Counted from the stretch's first letter, positions 13,110-26,330 are shown. The stretch is 64,000 bases of DNA from Combretum micranthum (GCA_024138025.1 JAMXBD010001456.1:186001-250000); one strand, 5' to 3'. Program-made: numbers and translations. Notes: generated by a model from the sequence alone, not told the origin.

Positions 13110-14250
13110 AGAACATTTACCTACCACATTTTGTTCTAAAGCCACCAACCACCTATCTTCAGTACACCATGCTCATGCATTCATATAAGTCAAGAAATTT
13201 AGTACATAAATCATAACAAATAGCTAATAGTTATTCACCTTATGTCGATAATCTCCTCTTTCTAATCATAATCATCATGGCTCACAATATAAGCATTATG
13301 TATTATATCATTTTCTAGACTTCCGCTTATAAAAACAAACTCCAATAAACCTATCCAATTCTAATTTGTTCACTACCAAACACATCGTCAGATATATTAA
13401 AGATGGACTTAGTGGGTATAACAACTTAAGTGACTCAATATGAAGGATTTTAATTGAATTTCGAGAAAAAAATTGGGATTTAAATACTCAATTGGAGGAA
13501 AAATCTTGTAATATGGTATTTTGCCTATTCATACTTATTAAAGACAAAATCATTAAAGATGGTCTTACCAATAACACACCCTATGTCGATGCTGAGGTAG
13601 TAATCTGTAAGAAGACATAACATGAAGGACTTGATCAAATTTAGCAAAAATTTAAGACTTAAAACCTCAATTAAGATAAAGAAGATTTAGTTGAATTTTG
13701 GTAGAAATATGGAAATCTTCTAGTATAGTTTTCCATATATTAATTGCCATTAAAAACATAATTATTAAAAACAATCTTACAAGTATGAGTAGGGATCTAA
13801 CACCCGTTTGCAGTTTCTAATGGTGACCATTGGATTGACCAGAACTGCAAAAAGAGATAGCTAGGCACAATAAGTATCATCATGTGATGAAATTCAACTA
13901 TCACATCAGAAAACAGGTTAACTACAAATATTTTCATTTTTTCATTTTTTTCCAAAATCTAAAAATATATTATTGTAGTAACAGCATAGACATAGCAAAA
14001 GGCAAAACAATAAAAAGTATTGGCAAACCATTATGAAGAATGTGAATGGAAAATTGATAAAAAAAAAAATTTGCTTTTTTTTTTTAAATGGTAAACAATT
14101 TTTTAAAGTTTTCATTTCTGTTCTCGGTGATTAACCTTTCACTCATTAATTTTCATCATTATTTGTTGCTAAAAACAACTAAACTGTGCAAAGTCAAAGA
14201 AATTTTCAGGTTGATATATAGGAAGTAAACTACAACAAATACAACTCCAT
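13110..14250. repeat. Intron-like block, copy 2
   Basis: 13130-13380 matches the block at 8545-8810. 13790-14160 matches 33840-34100 and 34190-34540 (GTGATGAAATTCAACTATCA, TATTATTGTAGTAACAG, AAAAGGCAAAACAATAAA). The same order in each copy suggests duplicated receptor kinase intron. No coding exon remains where exon 1 would be expected near 14250-14340. Confidence 0.55.
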
Positions 14251-14339
14251 GCAGGAATATGTTTTTTATCAACTTGTGAGTTTGCTTTATTAAGAATTAG
14301 CGGTAATTCATTCATGAGGTGTAGAAAACATTCATATTC

Positions 14340-14460
14340 TACTCACTTTAGTTATGAACCAAGTCTTTTTGTAGGTTAGGATATGAAAATTAAAGTTGAA
14401 GAACTTCATCAACAAGTGAAGTTAAACGTTAACTTTTAGGAAATCTCTCACATATTCACG
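14340..14460 (-). repeat. Receptor kinase leader module, distal fragment
   Basis: GAACCAAGTCTTTTTGTAGG, GAACTTCATCAACAAGTGAAG and TTTTAGGAAATCTC align with 35752-35850 and 38478-38580, which lie upstream of exon 1 of the receptor gene. Here the exon itself is missing, leaving an orphan upstream fragment. Confidence 0.6.
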
Positions 14461-14514
14461 AACAAGTGAATAAAATGAAGCAACTTATTACAATAGAGAA
14501 TGTTACATTGAGTT

Positions 14515-16750
14515 TATTATAAAGATAATTTAGTCACTCCTGATAGAATATATGCAATAGTCATCTCTCACATTTAACTTAAGTATCATTTCTATCTACA
14601 GTAGTTTTCTCATAATCCACCAAACCTTAAATCTTACTCTTAGTTCTCTTAAAGGAATCAACAAGATATTAAGATAAAACCACTTTCATTCCCTTTTCCT
14701 TTTGACAATTTTGAAAGAATACATCTCTAAACCTAGTTATTAGGTTTAAAGTGTTTGAGTTGGGAGGATATGGAAACTCATAGCCATCTTGTTGAATTTC
14801 ATGATAAAGATCATCTAATATATTTTCTTTCTATTGATTTTAGGACCCGAACATGTGGTTTAGTTGTAATTGAATACCAAAATCCCTATTGATAGGTTGT
14901 TGATTTTGAAAGAGGAGAAGAACAAACTTTTGGTTCAAGGTAATTGATTTATCTTATGTTAATCTCAATGTTTCTCTGTGTTTTTGGTTATCTGGAGAAT
15001 AGTGATGTAATATATTGGTGTTTTGGCATATGAATGGGAAGTTTATATCTTTTAGTGATTAAAGGAAGGGATAAGTTTAGAGAATTTTCGTACTTTACAG
15101 CGTAGGGGGTATGAACAGGGAGTTACGGCCATGACTTGGTCGTAATCTCCTTTGATAAAAAAAAATGAACTAACGACCATATCATGGCCATGATTGAGGC
15201 CATGAAAACACATTGTCAGCAACAAGGCTATCACCCTACCCCTAATTAGGGTGTTACACAACAGGTGATATCATGTTCTTTTTCCCCAAAGCCAATAACG
15301 CCTCTCATCATGGGCGTGAGCTACAAGGTGATGTTGTAACTTTATTTTTCCCTTTGAATGGCCTCCATAAACATGTAAACCTTTGACTTAACATCAACGT
15401 ACACTTAACCCTAAGGAGGATTGTATATCTAGGCCTAGAACGATAGTAGCTTTAATAACTTAGAAATTGGATAACCTTAAGGTGTGTGCTTTCCTTTTTT
15501 ATTAAAATAATGAATTAGTATTGTTATGTGTCGTATTTAGGTGACTTTAGTACATTTAGGATATCTATTCCAACACTAAATCAAGCACGTCATTGCCTTG
15601 TCTATTGTTGTTGTGTGTTAGGTACTAGTATATGAATGGATGAGATGATTTGATTGAATCTAATTTTTTTTGCTACTTGTGTTTGGTTGGACTAAGTGGA
15701 TCGAGAGATACTAGTAATGTTAGGGTGGCACACTGATGATCCTCATGTGATGTTTCTCAAGTGTAGTCATATTGGATAATCTTAAGGGTGTTCTTTCTTC
15801 TTTACTAAAGTAATGAATTAGTTTTTTTATGTGTCGTATTCAAGTGATAGTACATTTGGGATATCTACTCCACATACTGAATCTAGAACATCATTGCATT
15901 ATTTGTTGTTTGTGCATGTTTGGTACTAGTAACTAAAAATGGAAATAATGATTTGAATCTAAATTATTTTTTTTGCTACTTGTGTTTGGTTAGGCTAAGT
16001 GGACATGCAGTACCAGTAATGCTAGGGTGGCATAGTGATGATCCTCATGTGATATTTCTCGAGTTGAGTCATCCCTGGAAAGGATTTTAGTAGATTATGT
16101 AAAATCGGTTGCAGTTCCAAGGTATTAGGGAGTACCCAATACCAAATATATGTATAATATTATATATGTTTGTTATGGAGTCGTGAGTTACTCCAGGTTT
16201 AGGATTAAACATGGAAAACCATAGGTTGTAGTGGTTGTTGGCTTAAAAACTCTAGATTATGAAAATGTGGTGGTTACATTAATGTCATGTTGCATGTGAT
16301 GATTGTTCATGCTTGTGTGCTTGTGTTTTAGAATATTAGGCTTCGGCTCAATCCTTTTTAATCTTTTTTTAGGAACAAACAAGCAGCCTTTATGTAAGAC
16401 TTGTTAGGATATGATGTATTTGTAGATTATAAGGGATGACGATAGTGGACCAAACTATACAGTAGAGTTCTAATCAATAAATTTATTTGAATTTGATATT
16501 TTCATGAAGACATGATGTTTAGTATTTTGGATGTATTATAATAAACTAAGTTTGATTTCTTTAATAGGATAAGTTTGAAATGGCTGCTAGTTTACTTTGA
16601 AGTTTTACTTTCAAATTATGAATATTGATGAAACTATCTTAAATGTGAGTTTGGAGTTAATGAATATCATTTGAGGATGTTAGTAGGTTTCTGAGCCTTA
16701 GTGTGTCACCATCTTATGATGACACATGGCAAGCTGATAACACATTAAGA
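14515..16750. repeat. Dispersed repeat R1, copy A
   Basis: This aligns along its length with 31270-33490 (shared: GAATCAACAAGA, TTAATCTCAATGTTTCT, GCATATGAAT, GGAGTACCCAA, GGTTTCTGAG). It has no coding capacity. Its composition and length suggest a long Gypsy-type LTR, but I cannot fix TG/CA ends. Copies A and B flank the split Copia in the same orientation. Confidence 0.6.
15469..16073. repeat. Two-copy tandem duplication of about 305 bp inside R1
   Basis: A unit beginning GGATAACCTTAAGG at 15469 is repeated from 15774 (GGATAATCTTAAGG), with matching internal landmarks such as TAATGAATTAGT and CTACTTGTGTTTGGTT. Copy B (near 32470-32790) has only one unit, so the duplication is specific to copy A. 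Confidence 0.75.
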
Positions 16751-16754
16751 TTAT

Positions 16755-17177
16755 AGCATTAAATAGTTGGAGAAAGAAAAAGTAGAGAAGCAGAGAATAT
16801 TTATACCAAGAATGAAGAGCTCAACAGAATGCAATAATTGGATAAAGTGGTCTTCTAATACCATAAAAACACCAACTTGAACATCAGCTTCATCCAAAGA
16901 AGAATATCCATCTCTTTAATCACCACTTAAAAAGACAATGCTTCTTACAAATACATATGAGAATTGAAGCTATATAGTTGTCAAGCGAGAAAGAGGTTAA
17001 GGCAACTATAAAGCAAGATATATGGATAAAAACCATGGAAGAAGGGATACACCTAATTAGGAAAAAGAAATAACAAAGGAATATTATAGCAAGTTGGACA
17101 TCCAAGTAACAAAAACATTATTAGAGTCAATTAGGTGTACAAACTAGAAGTCAAATTAGATAACTTGATTCATAAAT
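16755..17177 (+). mobile_element. Copia relic, 5' half of a split element
   Basis: This aligns with 10195-10590 of the other Copia relic (AATGAAGAGCTC, CTTCTTACAAATAC, GGTGTACAAACTAGAAGTC). It stops inside the reverse transcriptase entry region exactly where a Gypsy LTR begins at 17178. The continuation is found at 29856. Confidence 0.7.
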
Positions 17178-18103
17178 TGATAGAGATTAAGGTTCAAATG
17201 GATCAATAATTTAATCTAGCGTTGGAGGATTGATGAACAAAACTCATCAAATAGTTAGGGATGATCCGAATGAAGATAATATTTTGCAAATATATGCTGC
17301 ACTTCGGTTATAGGCATGATGTAGTATGTTTAGGTGTAGAGAAAATACTCAACTCAAAGGGAAATTCATCAATATTACATATCACACCTGTGCCAAATGT
17401 GGTGATTGAAGCAGAGCAAGAAAATCAAGTTACAGTGGAGATCATCGCCTTCATCACCGCTGTTATCCCAATAGTGCAGTGATCCCCCCTTCTATTACCC
17501 TCGTGATTCAGCTAGTGGTCACAAATTTACGAAGAAAATTGAAGCACGTGAAGATCACCGTCCCTATCCTGCTTGTGACATTGCTGATGATCCTTGACTT
17601 TATGCCCATGATGAACTTAAATGAGTTGGATTGATTGGTGATCAAGGAGATCAAGACCATGATCACCATGTGATTTTACACCATGTTTCTAAAGTGTAAT
17701 TCTACTTTCCTATTTTATTTTTTTTTTTTTTTCACTTTTTTATGTTCCATATTTGCTTTTACCTAACTTGCAGCAGTATATAAGGGTCATTAGGGTTATG
17801 TTTAAGAAGTCTTCTACCATCTTTAATATTTTGTTGCCCTTTGTGAGCAATTGCTTTGAGTAATATTGGGATTTTTCATCTCAATATTATCTTTTGTTGT
17901 TTCTTTTAATCGTGCGTAGTTATCAATTGATCAAAACGACTAGTTCGATTTTTTCTTTGGTACGTCATATCTAAGGATTGCATTTATATCTTTTAATTTT
18001 CAGCTTTTCTTAAATCATAAAAACCCTAAAGCACTACAAATCCTTATATTGCAATATAACACTAGATCTGTTAAATGGATGGATTCTCCAATTCGTATCA
18101 TCA
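17178..18103 (+). repeat. 5' LTR of the Gypsy-like composite
   Basis: It begins TGATAGAGATTAAGG and ends GTATCATCA beside the primer-binding site. It aligns with 28622-29855 throughout (GGTTCAAATGGATCAATAA, GGGAAATTCATCAATATT, TTCTTTGGTACGTCATATC) apart from a 366-bp insertion in the other copy. A TATATAAGGGTCATTAGG element near 17778 may be its promoter. Confidence 0.7.
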
Positions 18104-18116
18104 TGGGTATCAGAGC
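18104..18116 (+). other. Primer-binding site of the Gypsy-like composite
   Basis: TGGGTATCAGAGC follows the LTR end directly; it is the initiator tRNA-Met complement with one extra G. Confidence 0.6.
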
Positions 18117-18130
18117 TTGAGGTTGCATCT

Positions 18131-20000
18131 TGATACCCCATTTTTGCTCCATATAAAAATGTAAATATATAAAAAAAAACTAAAATTAAAATTTCGAAAG
18201 TAGGAAAATATAGTAAAATTTAAAAATTATAAAACTACAATAATTTTAGTTAAGTTAAAATTTAACAAAAAAATATAAAAATTAGAAAATTTAAAAGAAC
18301 TAAAACTTAAGAAACCCCTCTCTTAGTGAATAGCTTTATATGGAAGTCGTAAATAAAAACCAATTCAAAATTGAAAAGAAAAAAAATTAGAAAAAGAAAA
18401 ATATAAAAATGAAAATAATGTAACTTTTTATAGGCTCGTGTTCAAATAAAGCAAAAACATAAGCAGCTCAGTTGGTAAGGCTCAACATTAATGTAAAGGA
18501 GGCCAAGGCTTGACACTCGCTAACAGTGAGTTTTTCCCCCCCCCTTAGCGCGTGTGCACTTCCTTAGGCGAGTGCCATTAACGAAGTTGTGAAGCTCAAA
18601 ACAAGCTCCAACGAGCTCGTTTCGAGCTCATCTATCGCTAAAAAGAGATTAAAAGTACATTTCCAGAAGCATTGACATTCTATAAATCCCACTCTTCATC
18701 TTCTTAGAAATCGAAAAGTTCAAAATTTCCTGAATCTGCACTTTGAACTTCCTAAATGCTACTAACCTCTCTCGCCAATTGCTCTGGATCTCAACCACTG
18801 CCCCCTCTTTCTCTAAAATCGCTCTCTCTCTATGTCTAGGGTCGGCTTCCCTTACCCTCTTCCTCTCTACCTCGCTTCCTCTTTTTTGTCTCTCTCTAGC
18901 AACTTCCTCTCTATCTAGCTCGATCCTCTCCGCCTCTCTCTTAGTCTACCTGCGGGAGCAATTCTCTCTCCCTCAAACTCTCTCTCCACGACTCCCTCTG
19001 TAGAAAGGTTCAAAAACCTCCATGCCAATGACAAACCCAAGTAACACCTTCATTGATCCTTCAACCCCTATACATGCCTTTAACATATAAGCTAAAATCT
19101 AGAATCTATTTCAAAACTCCCTCCAACACAATTTGTAACATGACCACACACCACCAAAATTGCTACCATTCTGATGAACCAAACTCACACCTTCAAACTA
19201 AATGTCACTCCGCATATTCCATAAACAAAACTCGAATTGTAGCAACAGTTGCCTTAACGACCTTCAAGACGCCACCAAAACACCATGTACAAACAAAAAT
19301 CAAAATCGATATCTCAAAAAGAAATAACCATAAATACACCAACCAAAAACCATGGTGAACCAAACGCTAAACAACTTGTATCCACTACCCATATCGAAAC
19401 TACGAACACCACCAAACCTACCTCCATCACAAAACGCCTCCCACAATGAACCAACGTTGCAAACTACCCTAAGCACCTAGCTTCAATAATTCGGCAATAC
19501 ATCACCACTAAAACAACTAAACTAAACACCAAAATCGATCGATACCCACTAACATGCACACAAAAATCTCCTGAAACTACCGCCATCGTCAAATCCGCCA
19601 TCGAACCCAAACGAGACACCAACAATTGCGACTAAACCCCCTAAGCCAACCCAGAATGTCGACCACCCTGCCGTCATCGTCACCAAAATCGAGAGAGAGA
19701 TAGATAGATAGATGAATTGATTGAACGCCTCGACGTGACCTTATCCAAACCTGCATGGCCCATCGCTCGATTTCGTAATTCAAGCCTTGATTTTTATCCA
19801 TCTTAACTCAATTCTTTGTTGTTGTTGTTAATTATTTCTATCTTTTTTCCAAGTCGGACCTAGTTAATCGAAGTCCCAATGCAGTTTTATTTTGTTAAAT
19901 AATTTATTTATTTATTCATTGTCCTATTATAAATTATATAATATGTTCTCTCTCAGGTACGTAACACTAAAAAATAGTGGAAAAGTATATGTGGCATAGT
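18131..20000. other. LTR-like insertion with a CT-rich leader
   Basis: The stretch opens TGATACCCCATTTTTGC, a start seen in some long Gypsy LTRs. It has a TATA-like TATAAATCCC near 18681, then a strongly CT-rich tract to about 19000, and a C-rich, A-rich stretch to 19800. A (GATA)/(GA) run lies near 19690-19715. The open frame at 18743-19003 is low-complexity Leu/Ser and I do not call it a gene. I infer an old Gypsy LTR or leader. Confidence 0.35.
18461..18530 (+). ncRNA. tRNA-like SINE head (possible)
   Basis: AAGCAGCTCAGTTGGTAAGG fits a pol III A box, and 27 bases on GGCTTGACACTCGC fits a B box with two changes from the consensus. The region between cannot fold as a normal tRNA with an anticodon that I can place, so a SINE head or decayed tRNA-derived repeat is more likely than a working tRNA. 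Confidence 0.4.
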
Positions 20001-20299
20001 AAATCAGACAATATCATACGGTGCGTAATTTTAGATGAACCGTATGATATACATGCTAGTGTTTACACATATTATACATTGCAAATGTGCATCCGTATAT
20101 GTTATAATTGGCTTGCTGAATTTTCATTTTTCGATATCCTATATGCTATGCCATGTTTGAAATTGCCACGCTCATAGGGATATATCAATACATCTTTTAT
20201 TCATTGGATTCACTATAATATGTAAATAAAATTTTCTTATAGTTTATAATATTTTGAGTCCATTATATTGATAATTTTGTTTTTTAAGAATATATATGT

Positions 20300-21093
20300 T
20301 GTATATAAATTAAGTATGGATTCAGGTCTCTTGGACAATAAAGCATACATCTAAACAAGGAGACAACCGAGTTGGGTTTCGAATGGATCACATGAACCCT
20401 AAACCCAACCTGGTACCTATAGGGTTTATCAAACTTGATCCTATAACTCCATAGGATTTTGATGCTATAATCAAACACATCCTATAAGGTTTGATGTAGA
20501 ACTCGAAACCCGATCTTATAACCTCATGTTTTGTCCAACTTATTTTCAAATTTCAATAATAAATTTAAGAATAGCATTGCTTTTAACACAAATTTTCTAT
20601 ACATTAAAAAAAATGAAAAGATATATTTGGAATTGATAAAAAATGTTGTAGACCACATTCGTTATATAATATTTAAACATATAATATATCACTTTTGTCT
20701 TCGTATAATATCTTAAAATCATGGTTAAATTAAATCTCTTACAAGGATAAAATATAATAAACATCAAATAATATTAATCTTCGTAGCAAAATGACTTGAA
20801 CAAAATTTAATAAAAAGTTATGAAATTCATGACTAGTCCATTAAACATAAAAGAAAAAACATCCTTAGCTTCTTCTTGTCTCTTTTCCTCTCCTTACCCC
20901 GTTAGTAATGTTTTTATTTATTTTTAAATTATAATAATTAATTATCAAATATCCATCGGGTTTGTTATATGGTCCAAACTCGACCTTATAACCCTATCGG
21001 GTTTTTACTATATATCTAAACCTGGCCGTAAAATGTTTTTAATGGATCAAGCGGGTCGAAAACCCTATAAGAGCATATCCGGTTACATCCCTA
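20300..21093. mobile_element. hAT-like non-autonomous element (possible)
   Basis: Both flanks of this 0.8-kb stretch carry repeated GGGTTT/AACCC-type subterminal words (ACCCAACCTGG, TATCGGGTTTTT, GCGGGTCGAAAACCC). The right end GGTTACATCCCTA reads TAGGGATGTAACC inward, a typical hAT end. I could not find a matching left terminus or an 8-bp target duplication. Confidence 0.35.
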
Positions 21094-21310
21094 CACCTAA
21101 ATATATAAATGAGTTATATTGTTTCACATTATTGGATCTTTTGTAAATATGGACATGACACATTAGATAAATAGATATAATATAAGATTCTGCTATTAAG
21201 ATTGGTTTTGTAATTTTGATATGATCGGTCATTTTTATAAACAGTTGATATATGTCCTATCTAATATGTCATAAAGTTTTGATGAAATTGATCGGTATGT
21301 TTGTGATAAG

Positions 21311-22659
21311 TGTTAAAGACCCATATTTTCTATACTCAATTGATATAATTTTGCATTAATTTTATGTGAAATTCTTAAGAGAAAGATTTTCAAGGTTCAA
21401 GTACTCATTTGGAAGATTTATGGATGATTTGAGCAAAAACAAAGAAAGATTTAATAAAGGCTACAAAGTGATGACTTTCAAGTGTGCACAACGTTCATGC
21501 ATGGTCATTCAGATGCTTGTGCAGAGGGAAAAAAGGTGACAAGAAAGTATCTTAATTCATGCCCTAGCAGCTGCATAAGGAGTGCACAAGGTAGTGCAAA
21601 AGTAAATAACTCAATCAGAGAAGAAAAAGAAGATTTGGATTTCTACACAGCCCCAAGCACGGCCGTGCAGACCCCCCATACACACATGAGTTTTCCCTAT
21701 ACTATAAATGGCCGCCTTGTTGATTTATTTGGAATCTTGGATCATACATTTGGAACCCTAGGAGGGAAAAGACGCACTTGGAAGAGAAAGATTATTTAGA
21801 CATCATAGATTATCACAAGATCATTCAAGGGTTTTATTTCTACATCATGTATCTATTTTACTTCTCTAGATATTGTGTTTTTCTTGTAAACTCTATGGAG
21901 GAGTAGATTCCTAACCCTAAATCTTATGAAACCTAAACCCAATATGAATTGAGTTGCCTTGATTAATGAGAAGTTTATACTTTTTCATCTATTCATGTAT
22001 TATAATTGTTTTGTGATTGATTTATGCGCAAAGTTAATTACATGCATGATTCTTATTAGATGGGAGAGGTTTTATCTAGCAAGTTAGATCTTCATGAATA
22101 GGAAAGTCACATGTTTCATCTAGAGATAGAGAAACTTTGATTTGCTGCAATAAAGATTTGATCTTTGTTTATGAACTAAGATCTCTAATGCTATCTTGTA
22201 TTGATATTAGTTAGGAAGAGGTTTCTACTAATTCATGCAAGATTAGAAATTGATTAGCTCAAGGGAATAATTAGTTTAATAGAAAGTTCATGCAGTGCAA
22301 GGTGTGAATGAGTCATTAATCAATATATCTTTATATGAAAAGTTAGGGTTTAGGTGGAACAAGATGAGGGGTATGTTGCATATCTTGTGATTGACTATAA
22401 TTATTAAAAGCTTTCATAAGAATCTTAGGGTTAATTAAATTAGTTAATTAGTAGTTGATGATAATACATATTAATTTAAGAACTAAACTAAGTAGTGGAG
22501 AAAGGGTAACACTAGTAATTGTTTCTTAGATTCCTGAGGACGATACCTGATTTTAATCATATACTATTTCGAATAGGTATACTTGCCTTTGCTTGATCGT
22601 AGGATTAATTCTAGGTTTATAAATTTTAAAGTTTGGTACGATCGGTTTTGAGCGCATCA
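21311..22659 (+). repeat. Gypsy-type LTR, about 1.35 kb
   Basis: It starts TGTTAAAGACCCATA and ends GAGCGCATCA, with TG...CA ends. It contains a TATAAATGG box near 21701, words such as GCACGGCCGTGCAG seen in many plant Gypsy LTRs, and CTGAGGACGATACC near the 3' end. The 5-bp flanks do not match, so it is not a clean solo LTR; an inner deletion is likely. Confidence 0.6.
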
Positions 22660-24069
22660 ATTTGACAGATTTAGAAATACTAATAGCTTTCTTGCATATA
22701 AATTTTGCTTTTTCCCATCTTAATTAGGTCCCTATAAATATTGAATCATTTTATCAAAAACTAAAAATGGAAATTTGTTTTTACCTATTTTGCCTTCTCC
22801 AATATATAGGATATTTATAATCAATAAAAACCATTTTGTCAACTTATAAATAATATCACTAGCATATTTTCAAAAATCACCAAAAAAAGAAAAATAATGA
22901 GGGTTTTCCAAAGTTAGAATCTTTAGGTATTTTCAAGAATTTGAAATAAAAAAAATTAGGTCTCTTTAGGACTTTTTCAAGAATTAAAACTTAAATAGGT
23001 TAATAACTTAAACTTGGTTGTTTTCACAAATTAAATTCAACCAACGAAGCAAAGTTTTACAAAATCAAAATGAGCTATGATAACCTAATTTCAACAAGTG
23101 GATATGAAGACACCTGCGGGATGGTCACCACAATAAAAAAACCTTTAGGTATTTTCCCAAATAACAAATTATCAATTTTCATAAATAAAAAAAAGAAAAG
23201 CACAAAAAGTCTCCTTTCCTTATAAATGTAAATATTTCTTTAAATCTTTTTCATAAAAAAAGGAAAAATCATAACTAAACTAAAAAGTAAATTATTTGAG
23301 TTTTTTACCCATATGACTCAGAATTTTTAAAGCCTGAAAAAGCCTAGATAATTATTTATGTTTTAAAGTAATAGCCCTTAGACTCATTAAATCTTTAGTT
23401 TTTATGCAGATTAGTGGTCGAACCAAGAATTGAACTATCCTTTGATTCATGGTTCACCTTTATTTTCCGATTTTAGCTAGTGCCAACTCCAATCAATCAA
23501 TGTAAAAAAAAAAATCAGGGTATACAAAAACCTTATTGGTTCCTTGTCGAGTGTTCTGTATAAACTGAGCTAGTTTAATATAGTTTGGGGCCTTTAGGAG
23601 GATAGAAGCCAAATGCGGGCTCGACACTATGGATTGTAGTTTAAGGCTTTGAGTTAGATTGCTTACATAGTAAGTTTCTTTGGCTTGGTTGCTTGTGTTG
23701 CAAGTTTTTTATTTTTTAAAGATGTTTGGAAAATCTGGTAAGTTAAGGTTTGTATGTGGTGCGATTGAGGGCTAAGATTATTATTATTGAGTAAAAGTAT
23801 GTTATTTGAAAAGAAGCCTTGACTAGCAGATATCGTAGTAGGACTGACACAATAATAGAATTGCTAGGTAAAATTAAGATGAATTTGTCGGGGTTAGAAG
23901 GTAATGGGTCCCTAGGAATTATTTAAATTAGGAGCTTTACGTAGACCAAATTATTAAAATCTTTCCATACTCTAGTTATCAATTGTAGATTATTGTTAAG
24001 AAATTAACTATAATTATAAGGTTAAGGTGGCAAAATATTATATTAGAGCGATCATTGAGTGAGTATCGT
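22660..24069 (+). repeat. LTR/leader-like sequence of a Tat-type Gypsy (possible)
   Basis: Features include CACCTGCGGGATGGTCACC near 23112 and a possible degenerate primer site GTGCCAACTCC near 23480 followed by a leader-like stretch. There is no reading frame of note. The Tat assignment rests on general resemblance only. Confidence 0.35.
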
Positions 24070-24660
24070 GATGCTGTTACATGGGGTCCTATGAAGAGGC
24101 TGATGAGGTGAAGATTTGTTCCACCAAATTATCAAGATAAACAATATGAATCCTTATTGGTGCTAAACTAAGAGTCTATGAAGGTTGGACAATATGCCCA
24201 ATTGTTTAAGACTCTCATAAGGCATTGTGAATTACTTGAGCCTCTTGTACAGACCATCGATACATTTGTCAATGGCTTGAGTTATGACATCACTAAGAGT
24301 ATTAGTTTTCAAAGTTTTATGTCTTTGAAGGATGCTATCCATATTGCCATTTTTGAGGAAATCTTAATTTTAATGTCTAATCTAATAGAGAAGAAAAAAT
24401 TACAAAATCCCTTAAACGTAATTGACTTGCTAGATGATTATATCAAGCATGATTGTTTGGTTGAAGAAGATAGTAATGATGTTAAAAAGAAAGAGTCCAG
24501 AGGATGATCATGCAATGCAAGTGAATATTAATCATGGCATAGATCGGAATGTTAATGACAAAGGCACAAAGGATGTTAGTATAAAGCAAATAGTTGTTAT
24601 AGGAGTTGTATCATGTGACCTTAAATTAGAGTCACCCTTTGATATCTCTGTATCTAAGTT
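24070..24660 (+). pseudogene. Gypsy gag fragment
   Basis: The plus strand shows the usual Gypsy gag core. Near 24105-24130 it reads RFVPPNYQDKQYE, and from 24178 an open segment of 109 codons continues with MKVGQYAQLFKTLIRHCELL, FVNGLSYDITKSI, and LKDAIHIAIFEEI. This fits the family pattern of a Phe-x-Pro-Pro motif, then spaced gag helices, then an acidic linker. A stop precedes Met24178, no CCHC knuckle or protease follows, and the next 2 kb is LTR-like sequence, so this is a truncated remnant. Confidence 0.65.
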
Positions 24661-24819
24661 ATAGCCACTTCCATTCCCATCATAAGCAGTTAATAACCTT
24701 CGGTATTGATAGGCATAAATTATCCATAGTTTCCTTAAAATATTAAGTGCAATTTGATAGTTATTTAGAGAATTTATGCAATGATATGGTACTTAAATTT
24801 TAAATTTATACATTTTAGG

Positions 24820-26330
24820 TATAAAAAGGCAAAATATCAACAATTGGATCAAATTTAGACAAGATTTGAAGTGAAAATGGCATCCAGCTTGCATCATGCC
24901 CATGATAGGGTCGATATCATCTCGAATGTACATTAAAGGAGCTATCATGGGCGGAATGAAGAAGAAATAGTGATAAAGTGGAGATCATAGGCCTTGATAC
25001 AGTTGTGATATAGATTGTAATCCCTACTAATCACATATATATAGTGGATACAGCCGTGATGCAAAAGAAAGAAAGAAAGCATAGTAGAGATCACATTGTG
25101 ACCAACAGTGGACCAAATTGCAGTAGTATTATGAAGGTTTGATCATGGGTTCTATCGGCTTGAAATATTGATTTGAGGAGCTCATGGCCTCCATCACAGC
25201 CATGATCTACCTTGGATAGTTGGATCCTATGGAGATAACGGCCTATGATGCTGTTGTGATGGCAATTGGTTGTAGTATGATTTCGCGTCATTTTAAATTT
25301 CAAAGGCATTTTAAAAGGGGACGAAGGCCAAGGGATGCAAAGCTTTTCCATTCTAACATACCCAATGGTACGCACATATAAAAGCTCCCTTGACACATTA
25401 TAAAGGGGACAATGAATCACATTATTCACTTTGTAATCCCAAATGTGTGTAGTTGTCACGAGAAAAGAGAGTCCATGTGAGTTTTCCTATAACATCCACA
25501 TGTTGCACTTGTAATCTTCCGATCAAAACTTGAGAGAGAAGACAAGAAATTGTTGTTAGCATTACTGTAAAGACTTCTATAGTTGGATTTAAAAGGAGGT
25601 TTTCTTCTATTACTTCTTTTATGCCTATTTCATTATTATCTCTACATATCGTTTACATTTATTGTTGTTTCACCATGTATGAGTAATAAGTGGGGCTTGC
25701 AACATCATATTTGCATGAACATGAGCTTGAACACATTAATTCCTAATAGTTGCTAGTTTTAGTGAATTGAGTTAATGAATTTAAGGCTGGTCTTAATATA
25801 GATTTTAATAGAATTTGTCGAGAGACAATTAGATTAAATAGATTTAATTCACTAGGATGACTTACTCTTGATTGATAGAGATGTCATTAAGAAAGTTGTT
25901 GCATTTTCATGGAATGTAATGCAATGCTTTGAATTTAATGTGGTTTTGATTGGTTGTTAATCTAGAAGAGATTCTAATAAACATAATTAAGATTAGGAGT
26001 AAGTAATTCTGAGAATAATGGTTGCAAATTAATAATTTCCTCTAGATAAAGATTGTTAGGATAAACTCCACTAATAACTCATGCAATGTGGTGAAGCAAG
26101 TTGCTCGTTAATTGTGATTTTGTGAATTATTTTGTAATAATTGTGTTGGTTGTAACTCGTTTGTGGATTAGTGTAGCTTAGCTAGTAAACTTAGAATTCT
26201 AATATTTAATTACCCAAAAACTTCACTTGCTAGATAATAGGGAGATTAACTAGTATTGGTGTTTGCAATTGTTCCCTATGGAGATGACCTTATAATATGT
26301 CCTATACCATAAAAGAGGTCATCAGGTATT
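24820..26330 (+). repeat. LTR-like block
   Basis: There is no coding sequence. The architecture (ATGGCCTCCATCACAGCC-type words near 25190, a T-rich leader near 25600, GTTCCCTATGGAGATGACC near the end) resembles a Gypsy LTR of about 1.5 kb. Ends are not fixed and no sister copy was seen in the window. Confidence 0.35.

Noticed and set aside
18461..18530. Functional tRNA gene
   Set aside because: No acceptor stem or anticodon loop can be paired around the A and B boxes.
18743..19003. 86-codon Leu/Ser-rich frame
   Set aside because: It comes from a CT-repeat tract in LTR-like sequence; low complexity, no domain.
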